Shown here: one piece after another, positions 1-12,355 of the stretch | Position numbering within the stretch: position 1 is the stretch's first letter | Layout of the letters: each line of letters begins with the position of its first letter | Origin: Collybia mongolica | Taxonomy: Eukaryota; Basidiomycota; Agaricomycetes; Agaricales; Clitocybaceae | NCBI GenBank assembly: GCA_013420905.1 | Contig: JAAXNY010000002.1 | Location: 372,001 to 436,000, forward strand | Length of the DNA stretch: 64,000 nucleotides | Reading direction: 5' to 3' | Notes under the pieces: model-generated | Seen by the model: only the letters and a program-made list of their open reading frames with translations | The model's database searches: none | Told to the model about the DNA's origin: nothing | Position numbers and translations under genes: made by a program

Positions 1-103
1 TGGACGGCCTATTGCCGCACATTTTTGAATGATGGTCGTCTAAGGAGGAGATGAATATCATTCCATGTGCAGAAAGAATGAAGGGATGACTCACAAGCGG
101 ACT

Positions 104-1969
104 TTAGTTCCGATCGTGGCCTCTCCCCCTGTCTCGCGATCCCCTCCCCATGCCTCCAGCTGAGCCATACTGGGCATGGTTGTACTGGGCCTCATAGGGG
201 GATGCAGCGTTTCGAGGGTCCATGTAGACCCCTGGTGGCGCGCCACCAATCTGCCCAGGATATCCATGTGTTTGTTCAGTAGGGCTCTGGCGAAGGGGTG
301 CGCGGAACACCTGCTGGGCTCCAGATTGGATTGATCCCCCAGGGAACCCGTAAGCCGCCGACGACGTGGAGGTCATGCCCGGCATCGGAGCGCTCTGGGC
401 CCTCGACGGCCCCGGCCGCATGGCCGCAGATGATGGCTGCGCGAACGACGGGAGGGTATGCGTTCGGGCAGTTGTAGAATACCCATAGAACTCGCCCTGG
501 CCAAACGTGGTCTGAGCTGGGTGCGAGTCCATGGTGGTATAGGAGTTCAAGCTAGAAGGATCGGAGATAGACATTTGGGACAGGCCTGCGGTGGTCGACC
601 CCGGTAAGGCGAGCTGCAACGAGGGCTGGGGGGGATAGGGCGTTCCCCTGGCCCTGCGCGCACGCTCCTGTCGGGAGATAGAAGGACCAGGAGAGCCGGA
701 TCCGGACCCATCATCTTCGGAGAAATCCTCGAGTTCATCTACGGTAGGTTCTTCCTCGGACGCGGAACCGCCAGCCTTCGTTTTCTGTCTGCGTTTGCGT
801 TCGCGCTTGTACCCCTCGCCTTCGGAAACATCGAGCACCCAGTATTTTCCCTTGCCGGGTTCCGTGATGGGTCGCTGGATGTTGCGGAAGACCTTGTTGA
901 GCGACAGGTGGTGGCGGATGGAGTTCTGTTCGACAGTTAGCTGAAGTAGGTGTCTCAAAATTTTAAAATGCGACGAACCTTCCAAGACGCATCATGGCTA
1001 TTATTTCTAAACCATTCGTATCTGTCCTCTAGAGCGGTGTATATCTCCCTGAGTGTCAGTTTATGGTGAGGGCTTCCGTATATTGCCAACTTCATGAGTA
1101 TGGCCAAAGGTTGGCTAGGCTTTGAACCATTCGGTGGGTCCGGCAACGCGTACAGATTAATTGGACAGTTGGGCGGAATGCTAAGCTGACGGCGCAAATA
1201 GTCCCCAGCATCTTCGTATGGGTTATCCAACAGTCCGGGGTTCAGCGAGCCAGGGGGACTCTCAGGAGACTGGCTTCCTTGCCCAGAGGGCGGGCCTGGA
1301 CGATGATGGAACTGTGGTCCTCCAAAGCTTTGTTGTTGTTGTTGTTGCTGTAATGGCAGGTTACGTTGGAATGAGTCTGGTACGCCGCCACTGGGGTTGT
1401 GACTCGAGCCCATGGACGTGTGCGAGCGATAATACTCCTCCGACACCAGAGGATGCCCCCAGTGGGTCCCTGCAGATGGCGTGTGGCGTAAATCTTGGTC
1501 ATACTGTGGGCCACCGCTAGGAAGGTTTCCGGGGTGGCGCTGGGTATGCCGAGTGTTACGGACGGGGTAAGCGTCGGTCGATACAGGAGCTTGACCATAA
1601 ACGTATTCATACTGCTAGAAAGGCGATAAAAGGTGTCAGTGATGAAACACCTGATTGAACAACACGACGTACGTGAGAATCAGGTGGAAGGGCCAATTCC
1701 CTAGAATCCCGGGTCGAAGTGTTCTGAGTGACGCTCCGTGGAATATATGGCCTGTCGTCCAGCTGTGATTGAGCGTTGTAATTGAAAGCAGCCTCGTGAC
1801 CCGGCGGCACAAATCCATGGTTGCCTCCGCCCCCCCCAGAAGGGGAACCAGCCTCCGACTCGTCAGAGGAGTGGTTGTATGACCGCGGTATAATGGACGA
1901 ATTGATCGCTGGCGTCGACAAAAAGGGATAAGTTGGCGCAAAGCCCCGTTGGTGTGAAGACCTTGACAT
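104..1969 (-). CDS. Forkhead (winged-helix) transcription factor
   Basis: Nuclear DNA-binding regulator. Three exons (about 1969-1673, 1611-979, 940-104) splice to one frame. The forkhead domain spans exons 2 and 3: it begins near [19 protein letters not shown], continues through [19 protein letters not shown], and after the second intron carries the recognition-helix signature [15 protein letters not shown], then the wing motif KGKYWVLDV and a basic tail (KRERKRRQK). The N-terminal half is low-complexity (Gly, His, a Gln run coded by CAA/CAG repeats); the C-terminal third is Pro/Ser/Gln-rich and ends in an RG-rich tail. I chose ATG at 1969; an upstream TTG and a TTTGCAG just before it leave room for a 5' exon. 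The second intron is only 38 nt. The family is certain. The subfamily and target genes cannot be told from sequence alone. Confidence 0.9.
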
Positions 1970-4525
1970 TTCGCCTGCAAACAAGGTTCACGGAAAAAAA
2001 ATATATGGACCCACATCACCAAATTGAGGCAGCATCGGCAGGCACATTTGAATTTTGTATTAGATTTGCCACGTGGGGGGCGGACGGAAAGCCAGAAATA
2101 ATTTCGCGGAGGGGTCAAATAAAGATCAAAGAAAGATATATTAGCGACGGGCATCTCGGGCAATTCCCAAAAAGGGAATACGAACCTCAGTTCGTCACAA
2201 TGGATAGGATCAAGCAAAGACAATCGAAGAAGATGATGAATACGCGGAAAAAAGTGGAGGAAAAGGCGCTTTGTGAGGGGGAGTGCTGGAACCCTTAGAA
2301 AGGAGATCTTTGCTGGGGAAAACATGGCTATACCGCCTTGCTTTTAAACACATCTTCATGCGTGACAAGAGTGTTAGATGTCACCGCGAAAAATCTCCTT
2401 AGAAGGCGATTTTCATTGATTGGTAAAGATGGGTCAAAACCAATCCATCCATGGGATTGGTTCCGACCTACTTTTTCGTGAGAATTTCAGCACGTGAGGG
2501 GGTTTTCTGGTGGTTGGCAGAGGCTCCCCCTTGCCCAAAATGGACGGCGCCTTCAGTTATTCCCAAAGTCGGTGATTTTGACTTGAAGAGAAACTCCAAG
2601 CCAAAACCGGTAATTTTGATGGATTGGTCCGCACCCATATTTCTTGAAAATAGCCGGATATGGTGATATAGTGGCCTGGAAAAGGGAATAAAGCAAACGG
2701 AATGTGCTCGCTAGATGACGTTGAACACGAGGCACTGGGCGCGACCTCCCCAATTCGGTAGCTGCTGCCTTCAAAAGCAAATAAAGACACAAGGAGGGTG
2801 GCCCACAACACTCCTTTATTTTAGGATGGGTACATGCATGGACCTGCATGGACCAACATTATCACAATGTCCTTACATGGGACGTTAGAAAAATGTTAAA
2901 CCCGACGGTCTGCCAGTTATGCCGGCGGGAGCCCAAATATAGCGACACGCCTCTCGTGAGAAACAATGTCGGGAGTAACCGCCTTTCTCAATTCGAAACT
3001 TCTGCTAGGCCACAGTGACACGTTCTCTTCCACGTCAATGCAGCACTTTGGCAAGCTACGGGCCCCTTCCTTTATCTTAACCTATATCTCTTCTAGAACT
3101 TGCAGCCCGACATCTCTCCTAGATATTGCGCTCAACTCTATGGCAACCAATATTTGACCATTGACCCGGCTGAGTAACATCGTAGCAGAGAACCAATGAT
3201 CTTTGTATATGGCAACAAAGATAATTTCAGACCTCAGCAGAAGACTACTGGGCCTCTCCTACCGACTCTACAAATCTCAACGAACAAACATGTCCTCCAG
3301 AACGTCAAACGGTCTGATGGTCGCTTTGCCACCCTTGACATCTAAACCTTTGGCCATTCGTTCCTTTTGTACGAAGATACACCAGGCTGCATGCCTCAAA
3401 GGAGGACATATTTCAGCCTCGACGGTCAGCATACATTTCAGCGGTCTTGTCAAGCATACTCACGAACCAAATCGTTGCACACTTCCCACCCACGCGCACC
3501 CGAAATTTCGGACAATTATCATAATTTGTGTGTTCTCATCCCATGGATCCAGACCTCGCCATCCGCTTCAAACCAGACCAATGGTCACCTCCAGAGCCGG
3601 ACCCCATCAGCCGTCACCTTTAGAATTCCTTCGATGACCTCGTCGGCCCGTACAGCGAGAGACCAAAGAACTGGAGATGAATAACCTTTCTTTAACAAAC
3701 CCATTAATACAGCCTGCGTGCCCACCCCACACTCTTGCGACAGTCGGGGGAATGTGCCGTACCAGAAAACCACACTGATTATCTCCACAACATACATCAT
3801 CGGACTACCCTCGCAGGTTTTTACGAGCTATTTTCTTCTGTCGGAACCTAGTCGGACTGTGATCGCATGCCCCGTGCAAAAATAATCTCACGAACTTCCA
3901 CCTTCTCTGCGGCATCCTTGACCTGCGCGATGCACGACTGCCGCTGGTTCTCACACCGGCGTGTGCTGCCGCACACTAATTTTGGATTCTATCAGTTTCT
4001 TCCTCCGTTTCGGTGCTGATTCATTGACCAGAATACCAAATACTGGTTTGGTGGTTTGTATAAAAATAGAATTTCACTCATGACGGGTCTCCTCACAAAA
4101 ATAACTGTTGTATTTTCGAAAAAGTCTTCTGCAAACTCCACGATGTAATAATACCTTACGAACACTTCCGCCAACGGCCAGAATACGGATGTATCTCTCT
4201 CGAGCTCCGACTTTCGACGGCTCTCGGCATCGAATGTCTGAAGGGGAAAATCTATTGGTTACTACTCCCATAAAGAGCAGTTACATAGCGATTTCATTAT
4301 TTCTATTATCTGTTGGGGGGATACATTGACGTCATGTAGTTTAAGAAACGTTTATATGCGGGGATGATATACAAGACATAGAGTTACACGGAAGAATCTT
4401 TGTAATTAAACGATGCAAATGGGAATGCAAAAATAAAGAAAGGGAGCGATGAAAAGTACTATATAAATGTTTTTGTAATATTCTAGAAATTCTCGCCATG
4501 AAACGGAAAAGCGAGGGCGGGACCT
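1970..4525. other. Intergenic stretch, no supported gene
   Basis: About 2.5 kb between the forkhead gene and the acidic hypothetical gene. Open frames here (for example around 3200-3690 on + and 3585-3800 on -) are short, have no recognisable domain, and no chain of splice sites joins them convincingly. The only structured element I see is an imperfect inverted repeat at 2431-2636, listed separately. Confidence 0.5.
2431..2636. repeat. Imperfect inverted repeat, possible MITE remnant
   Basis: The left arm at 2431-2449 reads GGGTCAAAACCAATCCATC. The right arm at 2618-2636 is its imperfect reverse complement (14 of 19 positions, with the ACCAATCCATC core identical). The left arm is also followed by its own short foldback at 2451-2466 (ATGGGATTGGTTCCGACC). 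No clear target-site duplication is visible, so a transposon origin is only a guess. Confidence 0.35.
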
Positions 4526-5298
4526 CTACGGCATCATAAAATCCAAGTCTCCCTCTTTAACTCGAATCTCAACCACTTCTACTTCATAGTCATTCAAACC
4601 CGACGACGCGGAGGTTGAGATAAACCCTTTGGCGTTCGGCGGAGAGGTGGAGGCAACGTCTGTAATTTGATGAAGGAACGCCAGGCATTGTGTATAGGTA
4701 AGCGTGAGTGGGTCAGTATTGTCAGTGGATTTACTCGGGGACTAGACAAGAGCTACGAACATCTGTCTTTAATGTACGGGGGAACAAATAAATCCTAGAT
4801 TCCATCAGGGTTAGCTTGATGAGCTAGCAACGAGACTGGACGGCGCACCTGGTTCCAGACGAAGCCTTGGCTCTTCTGAATCGTCAAGATGGGTCGCAGG
4901 GTGTACACGGGCGGACGTTGCCTCCTCCGGTGTGGTCGCTTGCTCTCGGGTTCAGATTCAATCGCACGCTGCTTCCCTTTAACATCTTTCTTAGAGTCCG
5001 CGCCTTTTCCGTCGGCCCCGCCGTCGATGCCCTCTTCATCGATGTCCATATTGAAATCATGGTCATCGTCGCCTGTGCCGGAATCCACGGAGTGGTCTTT
5101 GTCCTCCGAGTCGCTCGAAGACTCAAGTCCAGCGATGGTCCTTGGGTATTCGTCGTCGTCCTCCGAGCACGAATCTGAGCTATCACTGTCGTCGTCGTCG
5201 TCGTATGGGATCTGCTCATAGCATGCCCAGGTAGGTGGAGACGCTGCTCGACCCATCGTGCGACGACGAAAGTAATACGAACTCGCTGCTGTGCTCAT
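4526..5298 (-). CDS. Acidic conserved hypothetical protein
   Basis: Three exons give one continuous frame. Exon 1 (from ATG 5298) holds a long Asp/Ser/Glu tract (IPYDDDDDSDSSDSCSEDDD), a second acidic block (GDDDHDFNMDIDEEG), then a basic Arg/Lys stretch and the conserved-looking SQGFVWNQ. An intron (GTGCGC..TCTAG) leads to DLFVPPYIKDR, and a second intron (GTTCGT..TTACAG) leads to a C-terminal exon ending EVVEIRVKEGDLDFMMP. Reading through the first donor would stop almost at once, which supports the spliced model. I do not recognise a named domain. The acidic tract and basic patch suggest a nuclear or chromatin-associated role, but that is inference. A frame upstream of 5298 (5299-5458) might add N-terminal sequence. 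Confidence 0.65.
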
Positions 5299-6002
5299 TG
5301 GTTGCAGGGCTTAGAGATAGCTGATACTGGCGATAATATGGTGGTGGTGGTTGAAAACCTAGAGTCACGCTTGAGGGGACGAACCGTCGAGGCGATGTGA
5401 ATATGTGAAAGGAGTGATGGAGCACAGCGACTGAGTCACATTGCGGCGTCACTCGCAACCCTTGGCTAAGTAATTATTTGATTAATCTATACTTTAACTA
5501 TCCTCCTCTCAGCCAACTTCTGGCCTCTGAAAAGGTTCAATCTAAGCTCCTCCGAAATGCTATCGAAAATCAAGTACTTCTTCTTCCCGACGTCTTGATT
5601 CCTAACCACGATTGAGGATTCCTGGGACCCTCGAGACTAAGAATTTGAAATGATGTAATATCTAACACTTAATTATAAACGGATAGCAAATAATCCACAA
5701 TCTAATCTGATGAAGCACACCCCTCATCGTGACAAGCGGTGATCTCCCCTCGACAAAAAAAAGTTTATCCAAAAACCACCATGTAATTTTTCGTGTTCGA
5801 GTCTCATTCGCGGGTCCACCGCTCACATTGCGCAGTACTTTAGCACAAACCCCACCAGGCAATCATGCATCATATGACCTACGAAAGCAGCGAGGTCAGG
5901 TGATACCATTTTTTTTGGCTCATTTTGCTCTGCACTTAAGCTCCCCAATCATCTCTCTAACGCACGGCCCATGACTCGGGCCCCGTTCGACGACTCAGTA
6001 CC
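5299..6002. other. Intergenic, divergent promoter region
   Basis: About 700 bp between two divergently transcribed genes (acidic hypothetical on -, THG1 on +), so it should hold both promoters. No clear TATA box or RNA gene was found. A T-arm-like string near 5790 (GTTCGAGTC) does not fold into a full tRNA. Confidence 0.5.
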
Positions 6003-7265
6003 ATGGCAGGAACGAAATATGCTTACGTTCGAACTTTCGAACTTCCCGATTCCCTTTTACCTGGAACATTCATGATATTCCGTCTTGACGGACACTCCTT
6101 CCATCGGTATGCGACATTTGGATCGGATCCGGTACACGATTAGATCCACCCCTTCTGTGATAGATTCTCGGACAAGCACAATTTTACGAAGCCAAACGAC
6201 GTGCGCGCGCTGCAGCTGATGGACCACGCTGCCCGCGATATTATGGAAGAGTACCCAGACATTGTTCTTGGTTTCGGCGAATCGGACGAGTTCAGGTCGG
6301 TACCGATGCTCACATTTATATCATGCCTTAGATTCTCAGGGGGACTCTTGGTCAAAAATATTTGACCATTGTATTGTTGGCCCCCCATATGTTTGGGCTT
6401 CGCACGCGAATTTTCGGAGCTACTAGATCTTTTGGAGCCGTGCTATTTGTGCTCTCGTGTTGCATCCAAGATCTCACCTTTCGATCAGCTTTCTCCTACA
6501 GAGATCAACAACCCTCTATAACCGACGAGAATCAAAAATCGTGTCCACGTTGACATCTCTATTTACTTCATCTTATGTCTTCCGCTGGCCGGAATACTTT
6601 CCCGATAATCCACTTCAATACCCACCGTCTTTCGATGGACGTATCGTTCTTTATCCAGCCGAAAGTCACATTCGTGACTACTTCGCATGGAGGCAGGCTG
6701 ACAGTCGGTCCCTAACTGCACACATTGTACCGCCCCCTGACTCGGTCACGTAGCACATATCAACAACCTGTACAATACCGTATTTTGGGCGCTCGTGCAA
6801 CAAGGGAAGCAGACCACAGCACAAGCACATGCTACATTGCGTGTAAGTGTAGACAAAAAGTCTTCATTTATCTACTGTCAAGGACTAACCCGCTTCTACC
6901 CAGGGGACCATCTCAAAGGAAAAGCACGAGATCCTTTTTTCCCGGTTCCAGATTAATTACAATCAGGTGGACGAACGATTCAGAAAGGGAAGCGTTCTGG
7001 TTCGCGAAGAGGTCCGTTTGTTATGTCGTGTTCGTTCGGCTGTCCTGATATGCCTCCGCAGATTACTGAGCCACATATAGAAGCAACTGCTGCGATACCC
7101 ATTCAAGAAAATAAAAAGGACATGACTCCCGAAACTTCACCGATCGAGTCCAAAAAAAGGAAGAAAGGTCGAAGCACTAAACCGAAGACGCATATTACGG
7201 TACTCCATTGCGATATCATCAAAGACGATTTTTGGATCACGCGGCCCGACCTATTAACTGACTGA
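6003..7265 (+). CDS. THG1: tRNA(His) guanylyltransferase
   Basis: Adds the G(-1) nucleotide to the 5' end of tRNA-His, an essential step for histidyl-tRNA synthetase recognition. From ATG 6003 (MAGTKYAYVRTFE) six exons join in frame. Exon 1 carries the first metal-binding motif, RLDGHSFHR; exon 2 FSDKHNFTKPND and the second catalytic acidic motif ESDEF. After the intron come SFLLQRSTTLYNRRESK, the RWPEYFP and FDGRIVLYP segments, AWRQAD/THINNLYNTVFWALV across another junction, then KEKHEILFSRFQINYNQ. The last exon is a Lys-rich linker followed by HCDIIKDDFWITRPDLL. All of these match the Thg1 catalytic and C-terminal domains in order, and length and layout are normal for a eukaryotic Thg1. It is convergent with the deubiquitinase gene, whose stop lies about 240 bp away. 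Confidence 0.93.
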
Positions 7266-7508
7266 TTTGTCTTAATAATGCACGAGTTGTGTCCTGTGAT
7301 CCTTCGTGAGAGCACACCTCCAAGAAGCAGCAATGCCACGTCGAACATGATGCGCCACCCAACATTGGGACGCCCAACTACCGACGACTGATACAAGTCC
7401 ATGAGGGATATACACAAAACCAATAAACAGCTAAAAAAAGACAGTTCCATCACTATCTACAGGGGTAGACGGAGGAGGGGCGGCTAATGATGAGACATGT
7501 GGAGCATG

Positions 7509-10075
7509 TCAGACGGTGGCCAACAACGCATCTTCTACTTCCTTCATCCGTGCCGCTTCTTTCTCTTTCTCCATTTCCTTCTCTCTGACGGCTTCTGTTT
7601 CGCGCGTGAGAACGTAGGTTGGCGTCGTATAAGGTTTATAGTCGAGGTGTCTCTTGACATAGAAGCACATGTACGCTATCGAGTTCAAACAGGCACCAAG
7701 ACTTGAAGGAGTCACTCTACCGGAACACATGATTGGTGAGCTGGCCGCAAGAAATTTACAAAGCTCTTACTTGTCATCATCAAAACGGTACCACTAAGGG
7801 GTCTGGCGTCAGGCGATTTAAATTTTACCAAATAACCATGGCCCACCTCGTCCTGGAAGCGTGCAAAGTTGGTGTAGTGGCCGTTATCTAGGCTCCCCTC
7901 ATGGTTAATGACAGCGAAAAGGTCATACTCATACATGGCTGCAGGGCCGGGGTATCTTCGTAGAATTCAGCCCGAGTGTGCATTATTGTAGCAAGAAAGG
8001 AATCTTAAACTCACGAGTTGCTCGGCATCACATTCTCTTTGTCAGTCTCTTTCATAGCCATTGTCGTGAACGGGGCCATGTTCAGAGAAGCAGGGAAACG
8101 GATCGGAGCGTCAATTTTTCGTGCCGAACTTTTGTCAGACGTCTTGTGTTCAAACCGCTGAGAGGAACAATCAATTGACCGATAGAAAAGTAGTAAGAGC
8201 CTGTACCTTGAATTGAAAGCTTAAAACGGGCGGTAGCTTACGAATACTGAGCCGTTTATTGGCTTCCTAGAACAATGAGTGAGGTTTGGGATATAGAAAA
8301 TGAGATACGATGGAACACACATGTGACGCTTTGCCACATTTACCGCAGCTGTACTCTTTAGGACCCAGCTTTTCTGGTTGTGTGAACCTGATACCAAAGA
8401 AGTTCTAGGTAGAATTTGAGAGCAGAACTAAACATAGAACATACCTCCGTAGACAGCCTGCAAGAGTATTTTCTGCGGACGATACTTCACCCGCCTTTCC
8501 CCTTAATTCAAGACTGATATCCAACATTGGGTCCACTGTACTGGTGACGTTCCCACATCGTTCGCATTTGACGTCACTCTGAAGCTGGCCAGCAAATGTG
8601 GAGTGGATGATACAATTGCAAGAAACATTAGTGGAGCCTCGGGAAGTGGTGTGAATTTGATTTAGGGCCGAGATAAAAAACTCGTGAGCATCTTGCTGTG
8701 CGTATCCAGACAATTCCGCCGATGCACGCCATGTTGTTGCTAGAAAAGTGATGGGCCCATAGGGGTTACAATCCTCCGAGTAAATCTTTATTTAGTTATC
8801 AGTCATAATCACCGATGTGAAATGAGTTTGACCGACTTCCGAAAACAGTTTGTCCATCTCGCAGCATGTGCAGTTCTCAACTTTGCACTGCTTGTAGTTG
8901 TGTTTGTCACTGAGAAAATAATTGCGAAGGAGGGGATTATGGGCGAAACACTGAAGCACAGCATTCAGAAAGCAAGTCTGGCCTAGGTTTAAGAGACCTC
9001 TACGGCCTTGAGAACATAAGCTCAACCACTGACGGGCAAAAATAGTGTGAGACCAACCTTGACACGGTATCACAACAGCCCCTTCGAGAGCGGCTTTGTC
9101 CTTCTCAGTCGGCGCCCAACGCTTGTATGTTTCTCTAATTTTCTTCGCAACTTAATTAATATAGTTTAGTCGATGTAAGAGTAAGTTATTAAATTACAGT
9201 GGCGGACCTTGGAATTTTGTTTGTTTTTCCTCCGACATAACAACAGTCGAGAGGTATATTTCGTCAAGTTCGGCATTGTAAATAAAGTCGTCGCACTGAA
9301 CACAGAATACTGATCCACTCTTTACATCGGTACCTGGGAAAAGTTGAATTAGTATTATGACTAAATTGACGATAATCTGACATACAGAAACTGTGATCTT
9401 GCTCGCGCAGGTGAGTCGACACGTGATCGCCAGACCAACATCCAACATAGGAGCAATGTAGACAGGCGAAAGGTCTTGCAAGCGACAATGTACATGTCCC
9501 ACAAGTAGGAACTGATGTCTAGAAAGTAGTGAGCAGATTACTCAGAAATGTAAAACGCTTTTCGCGCTCGCCTTTCGTCGTTTAGCTGGATTCTTTGCCG
9601 TTTGGAATCGGTTCACATTCCACGCGACAACCGACTTGTATTTAGTTATTAATTCGCGGCTCTCATCGCCGTCTGCCAGTATGGCCGCCGCATGGGCGCA
9701 AGCCAGGACCACATTGCTCATATCTGACTCGTTTTGAGCACCGTTGATAGTCCTTTCTAACACGATTAGCTTGATTCTTGAGAGTTCGTAGCTGTATACA
9801 GTATACCTGAAAGGCCTTCCGGAGAGATTCTTTGGGCCTTCAACTTGGTAAGTAAGCCGCGGGTTTGGCAGCTCGCCGCTCAGACCAGGAAACCCTGATG
9901 TTGTCACGTCACGAGGCCAACGAGTGATCGTGACCGGAAATGGCCGGTGACACAAATTGTCAATGTTCTGCCAGTGAGCCCACAACTGTTGTTCAACACT
10001 ATCTCCATCTAATCCTGTTCGGGACACTGTTATCACTATACATTCTAATTTGCGCGACCAAGTGTCTTCAAATAC
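7509..10075 (-). CDS. Ubiquitin carboxyl-terminal hydrolase, Ubp8/USP22-like
   Basis: Cysteine deubiquitinase of the kind that forms the SAGA complex histone-H2B deubiquitinase module. In order: a roughly 180-residue N-terminal region I do not recognise (9542-10075); a zinc-finger UBP domain (CGTC, CLHCSYVGCWSGDH, HLREQDHSFC, FCVQCDDF); the Cys box GLLNLGQTCFLNAVLQCF; a zinc-ribbon-like CKVENCTCCEMD; SGYAQQDAHEFF; a second Cys pair (VKCERCGNVTST) in the fingers; and the His box EGSLDNGHYTNF. The C-terminus (YKPYTTPTYVLT) is followed by a Glu/Lys/Arg-rich tail. Zf-UBP plus catalytic domain in this layout is characteristic of Ubp8/USP22, but complex membership is inferred from family. The 5' start is unresolved: the first coding block opens at an acceptor-like CACTTAG near 10076, and only a short exon with ATG near 10142 could precede it. 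Confidence 0.85.
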
Positions 10076-10162
10076 CTAAGTGCACCCTCGATAAGTCGAC
10101 TCGGAACGGATAACAAGATTCAGACTTGGACCACCGTGACATACAAAGAACTCGCACCACCT

Positions 10163-10911
10163 ATGTTTGGTTTTTTTGAGTCCCTTTTCTCTTGTACAAG
10201 TTCAACAGAAACCTTGGATGATGGTCATTTTACTCCTATGAAATCATGTGTATTCTGTCACGTTTCAGAATCGAGTGGATTCCAAATAGTATGGGAGGTA
10301 TGTCTGTTAGTAGGCTGGGTGCTCAGTTTGTGACGGGTATCTGGGTGCAGGATGATATCTTTTGTGCCTTCAAGGATCACAAACCAGCCGCTGAACACCA
10401 TTTCTTAATCATTCCGAAAATGCATATATGTAAGTTCTGCTCTCCCTATGTAAGTGGATTCGAACTCGGAACTATTCCCCTCTTTTGTAGTAAGTGTCAA
10501 GAGTTTGGCGAAAAAAGATGCAACTCTGGGTCCGTAATAACAATGCAATAGCAGTTGTCTTAATATTTACAATGTTTCAGTTAAATCGATGGAAGAGATT
10601 GGCCACAAACTGCTTGACGGGCTCTCTGTATCAATGTCAGCACGGAGGTAAGCACAACGCGGATTGTTTATTGCTTGCGATAATTCAAATTCCTACCTAG
10701 GATGGGTTTTCATATTCCTCCTTTCAACTCGGTCGACCATCTTCATCTCCATGTGCATGGCTTGCCTTACAAGTCCGCTATCCGAGAAGCCAAATATATG
10801 ATATCTAATGGCTCACATGGGTACGAGAAAGGTTATAGCTGGTTTGCTGAAGTCGGCCAGGTCTTCCGAATTCTCGAAAAGGGCGGACATGTTGGAGTGT
10901 TTCCCAGTTAA
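10163..10911 (+). CDS. HIT-family (HINT3-like) nucleotide hydrolase
   Basis: Histidine-triad protein expected to hydrolyse AMP-linked substrates. Spliced from ATG 10163: N-terminus with SCVFC (Cys pair as in HINT3-type proteins), then DDIFCAFKDHKPAAEHHFLI after an intron, SVKSLAKKDATL, SMEEIGHKLLDGLS, and the last exon with HIPPFNSVDHLHLHVHG. The HLHLHVH triad holds the catalytic histidine. All four introns have good GT..AG ends and keep the frame. It lies head to head with the deubiquitinase gene, separated by under 100 bp of coding-free sequence, so the two probably share a bidirectional promoter. Length (about 180 residues) is normal for the family. Substrate is not deducible. Confidence 0.88.
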
Positions 10912-12355
10912 ATCCTTACCGGATGCAATCCGGTACAGAAGGTTGACGAGTTAGGATCTGCAACGCATAACATGTATGTATCCCGAATATTATATTATAC
11001 GTTGCCCGGTCTGTTCAAACGAGCTTGCAACAACGACCGAGCCGGTCAGTAAAGTATTGTCCTTTCTTCCCCTAGCAACTCTCGTTACTCACGCTATTTC
11101 TTACGGCTCGGAAGATCTAGTGCCGTAGAAATACATAGACTGGGATCTTCAGAAAACTTCAGTCCGGCACAAATAATTAATTGGTGTCCATCTGCAGGGT
11201 GCTCGAACCTTTACCCGCCGTTCAAGAATTTCATACAACTGCTATGTAGGGATGGTGACGCCACATTCGCACCTTCCAAGCACCCTTTCGTCCAGGACTG
11301 GGTCATCGGCTGTAACTGACCCGGCACCACCGAAGCCGCCGAAAAGAGAAGAGTCACAGTTACATAGATGCGATGGGTACGCACACCGCACTGCCATTGC
11401 TTGGTCAGGACCGGCCGTTCATGCGTAACATCATTCAGGAAAACTACTCACTACCTCCCATTAGCCGGAAATGCGTCTAGACCTGAGATTTTCCACCCAA
11501 AATAACAACTTGGATGCGGGAAGGAACGGGATGAACCCAGTCCGCATCGGATCTCATCTTTTGTGCAGTCTAGCCACCTACAGCGATTGTTGAGCTGAAA
11601 GTGAACATTTCAAGTGCAGACGACCCGCGACCCCGTTCGGCAATGGCCTCTTCAAAAACCCGTTTGGGGATACAGTGCGAACTCTCAGGAACCCATCTGA
11701 TATTTTCATCAAAGGAGCTTATTAAAAGCGTCCAATAGTCAATCAGAATTTTCAGTTTCTATTTTTATATTTTCCATTGCGGTGCGTCTCTCCGTGATAA
11801 GCCTTTCATTAGATATTTTTGACTCCTGGCTTCTCAGCGTTAGTTCATCATACACATTTTTAGAACCCAAGCCGAACGCTAGGCTTGTGGGCATCCTAGC
11901 AAGAATAGACCAGTGAGGAATTAGAATTCCGGCACGGTCCCACCAGCTCACCAGCACTCCCGCCCCTCAAGCCAGACGACAATGTCATCTGTTGTGTCAC
12001 AGGAGGCAAACCTCCCATATGATACCAAATTGTCTTTCTCGTTAAGGACTCACTTTCCATGTGTGGAGCAGAGATGTGCCTCGTTTTTATCGGCCTTTCG
12101 AGATATCCTACTTACCTTGTTTTCTTCTCAGCTGAAGTCCGCCACTATTATGTGTATGTGGCGTAAACTTCTTGCTCACTCTAGCCTTGTGACTCCTTTT
12201 CATTTGACCGATGATCATTGCCCAGGTCGTTCGCAGCTTTTGGCTTCGCATGGTCCATTACTGCTTCCTTTTTCTTGCCATTTTCCAAAATTAAATTCTC
12301 CACAATATATAAAGCCTCCAGGCTTGCTCAAGAAATAGTAGCTCACAACGCCACA
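10912..12355. other. Intergenic, promoter of oxalate decarboxylase at its right end
   Basis: About 1.4 kb without a gene I can support. An ORF on - at 11739-11957 has a Trp-Trp motif and an Arg/Glu-rich end that vaguely recalls the dimerisation end of hAT transposases, but the match is too weak to call. The last part contains the TATA box of the oxalate decarboxylase. Confidence 0.5.
12306..12313 (+). promoter_or_regulatory. TATA box of oxalate decarboxylase
   Basis: TATATAAA lies 43 bp upstream of the ATG at 12356. This spacing predicts a very short 5' leader, usual for strongly expressed secreted fungal enzymes. Confidence 0.6.

Noticed and set aside
1933..2298. 121-codon frame on the + strand
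   Set aside because: Overlaps the 5' end of the forkhead gene on the other strand, is Lys-rich and has no domain; likely promoter sequence read by chance.
4867..5221. Ser/Val-rich open frames on the + strand
   Set aside because: Mirror image of the Asp/Ser/Glu repeats of the acidic hypothetical gene on the - strand.
5785..5815. tRNA-like T-arm (GTTCGAGTC)
   Set aside because: The stem does not pair and no matching acceptor, D or anticodon arms are found upstream.
11739..11957. Possible hAT transposase dimerisation end
   Set aside because: Only a Trp-Trp motif and loose similarity; no transposase core, TIR or 8-bp duplication was seen nearby.
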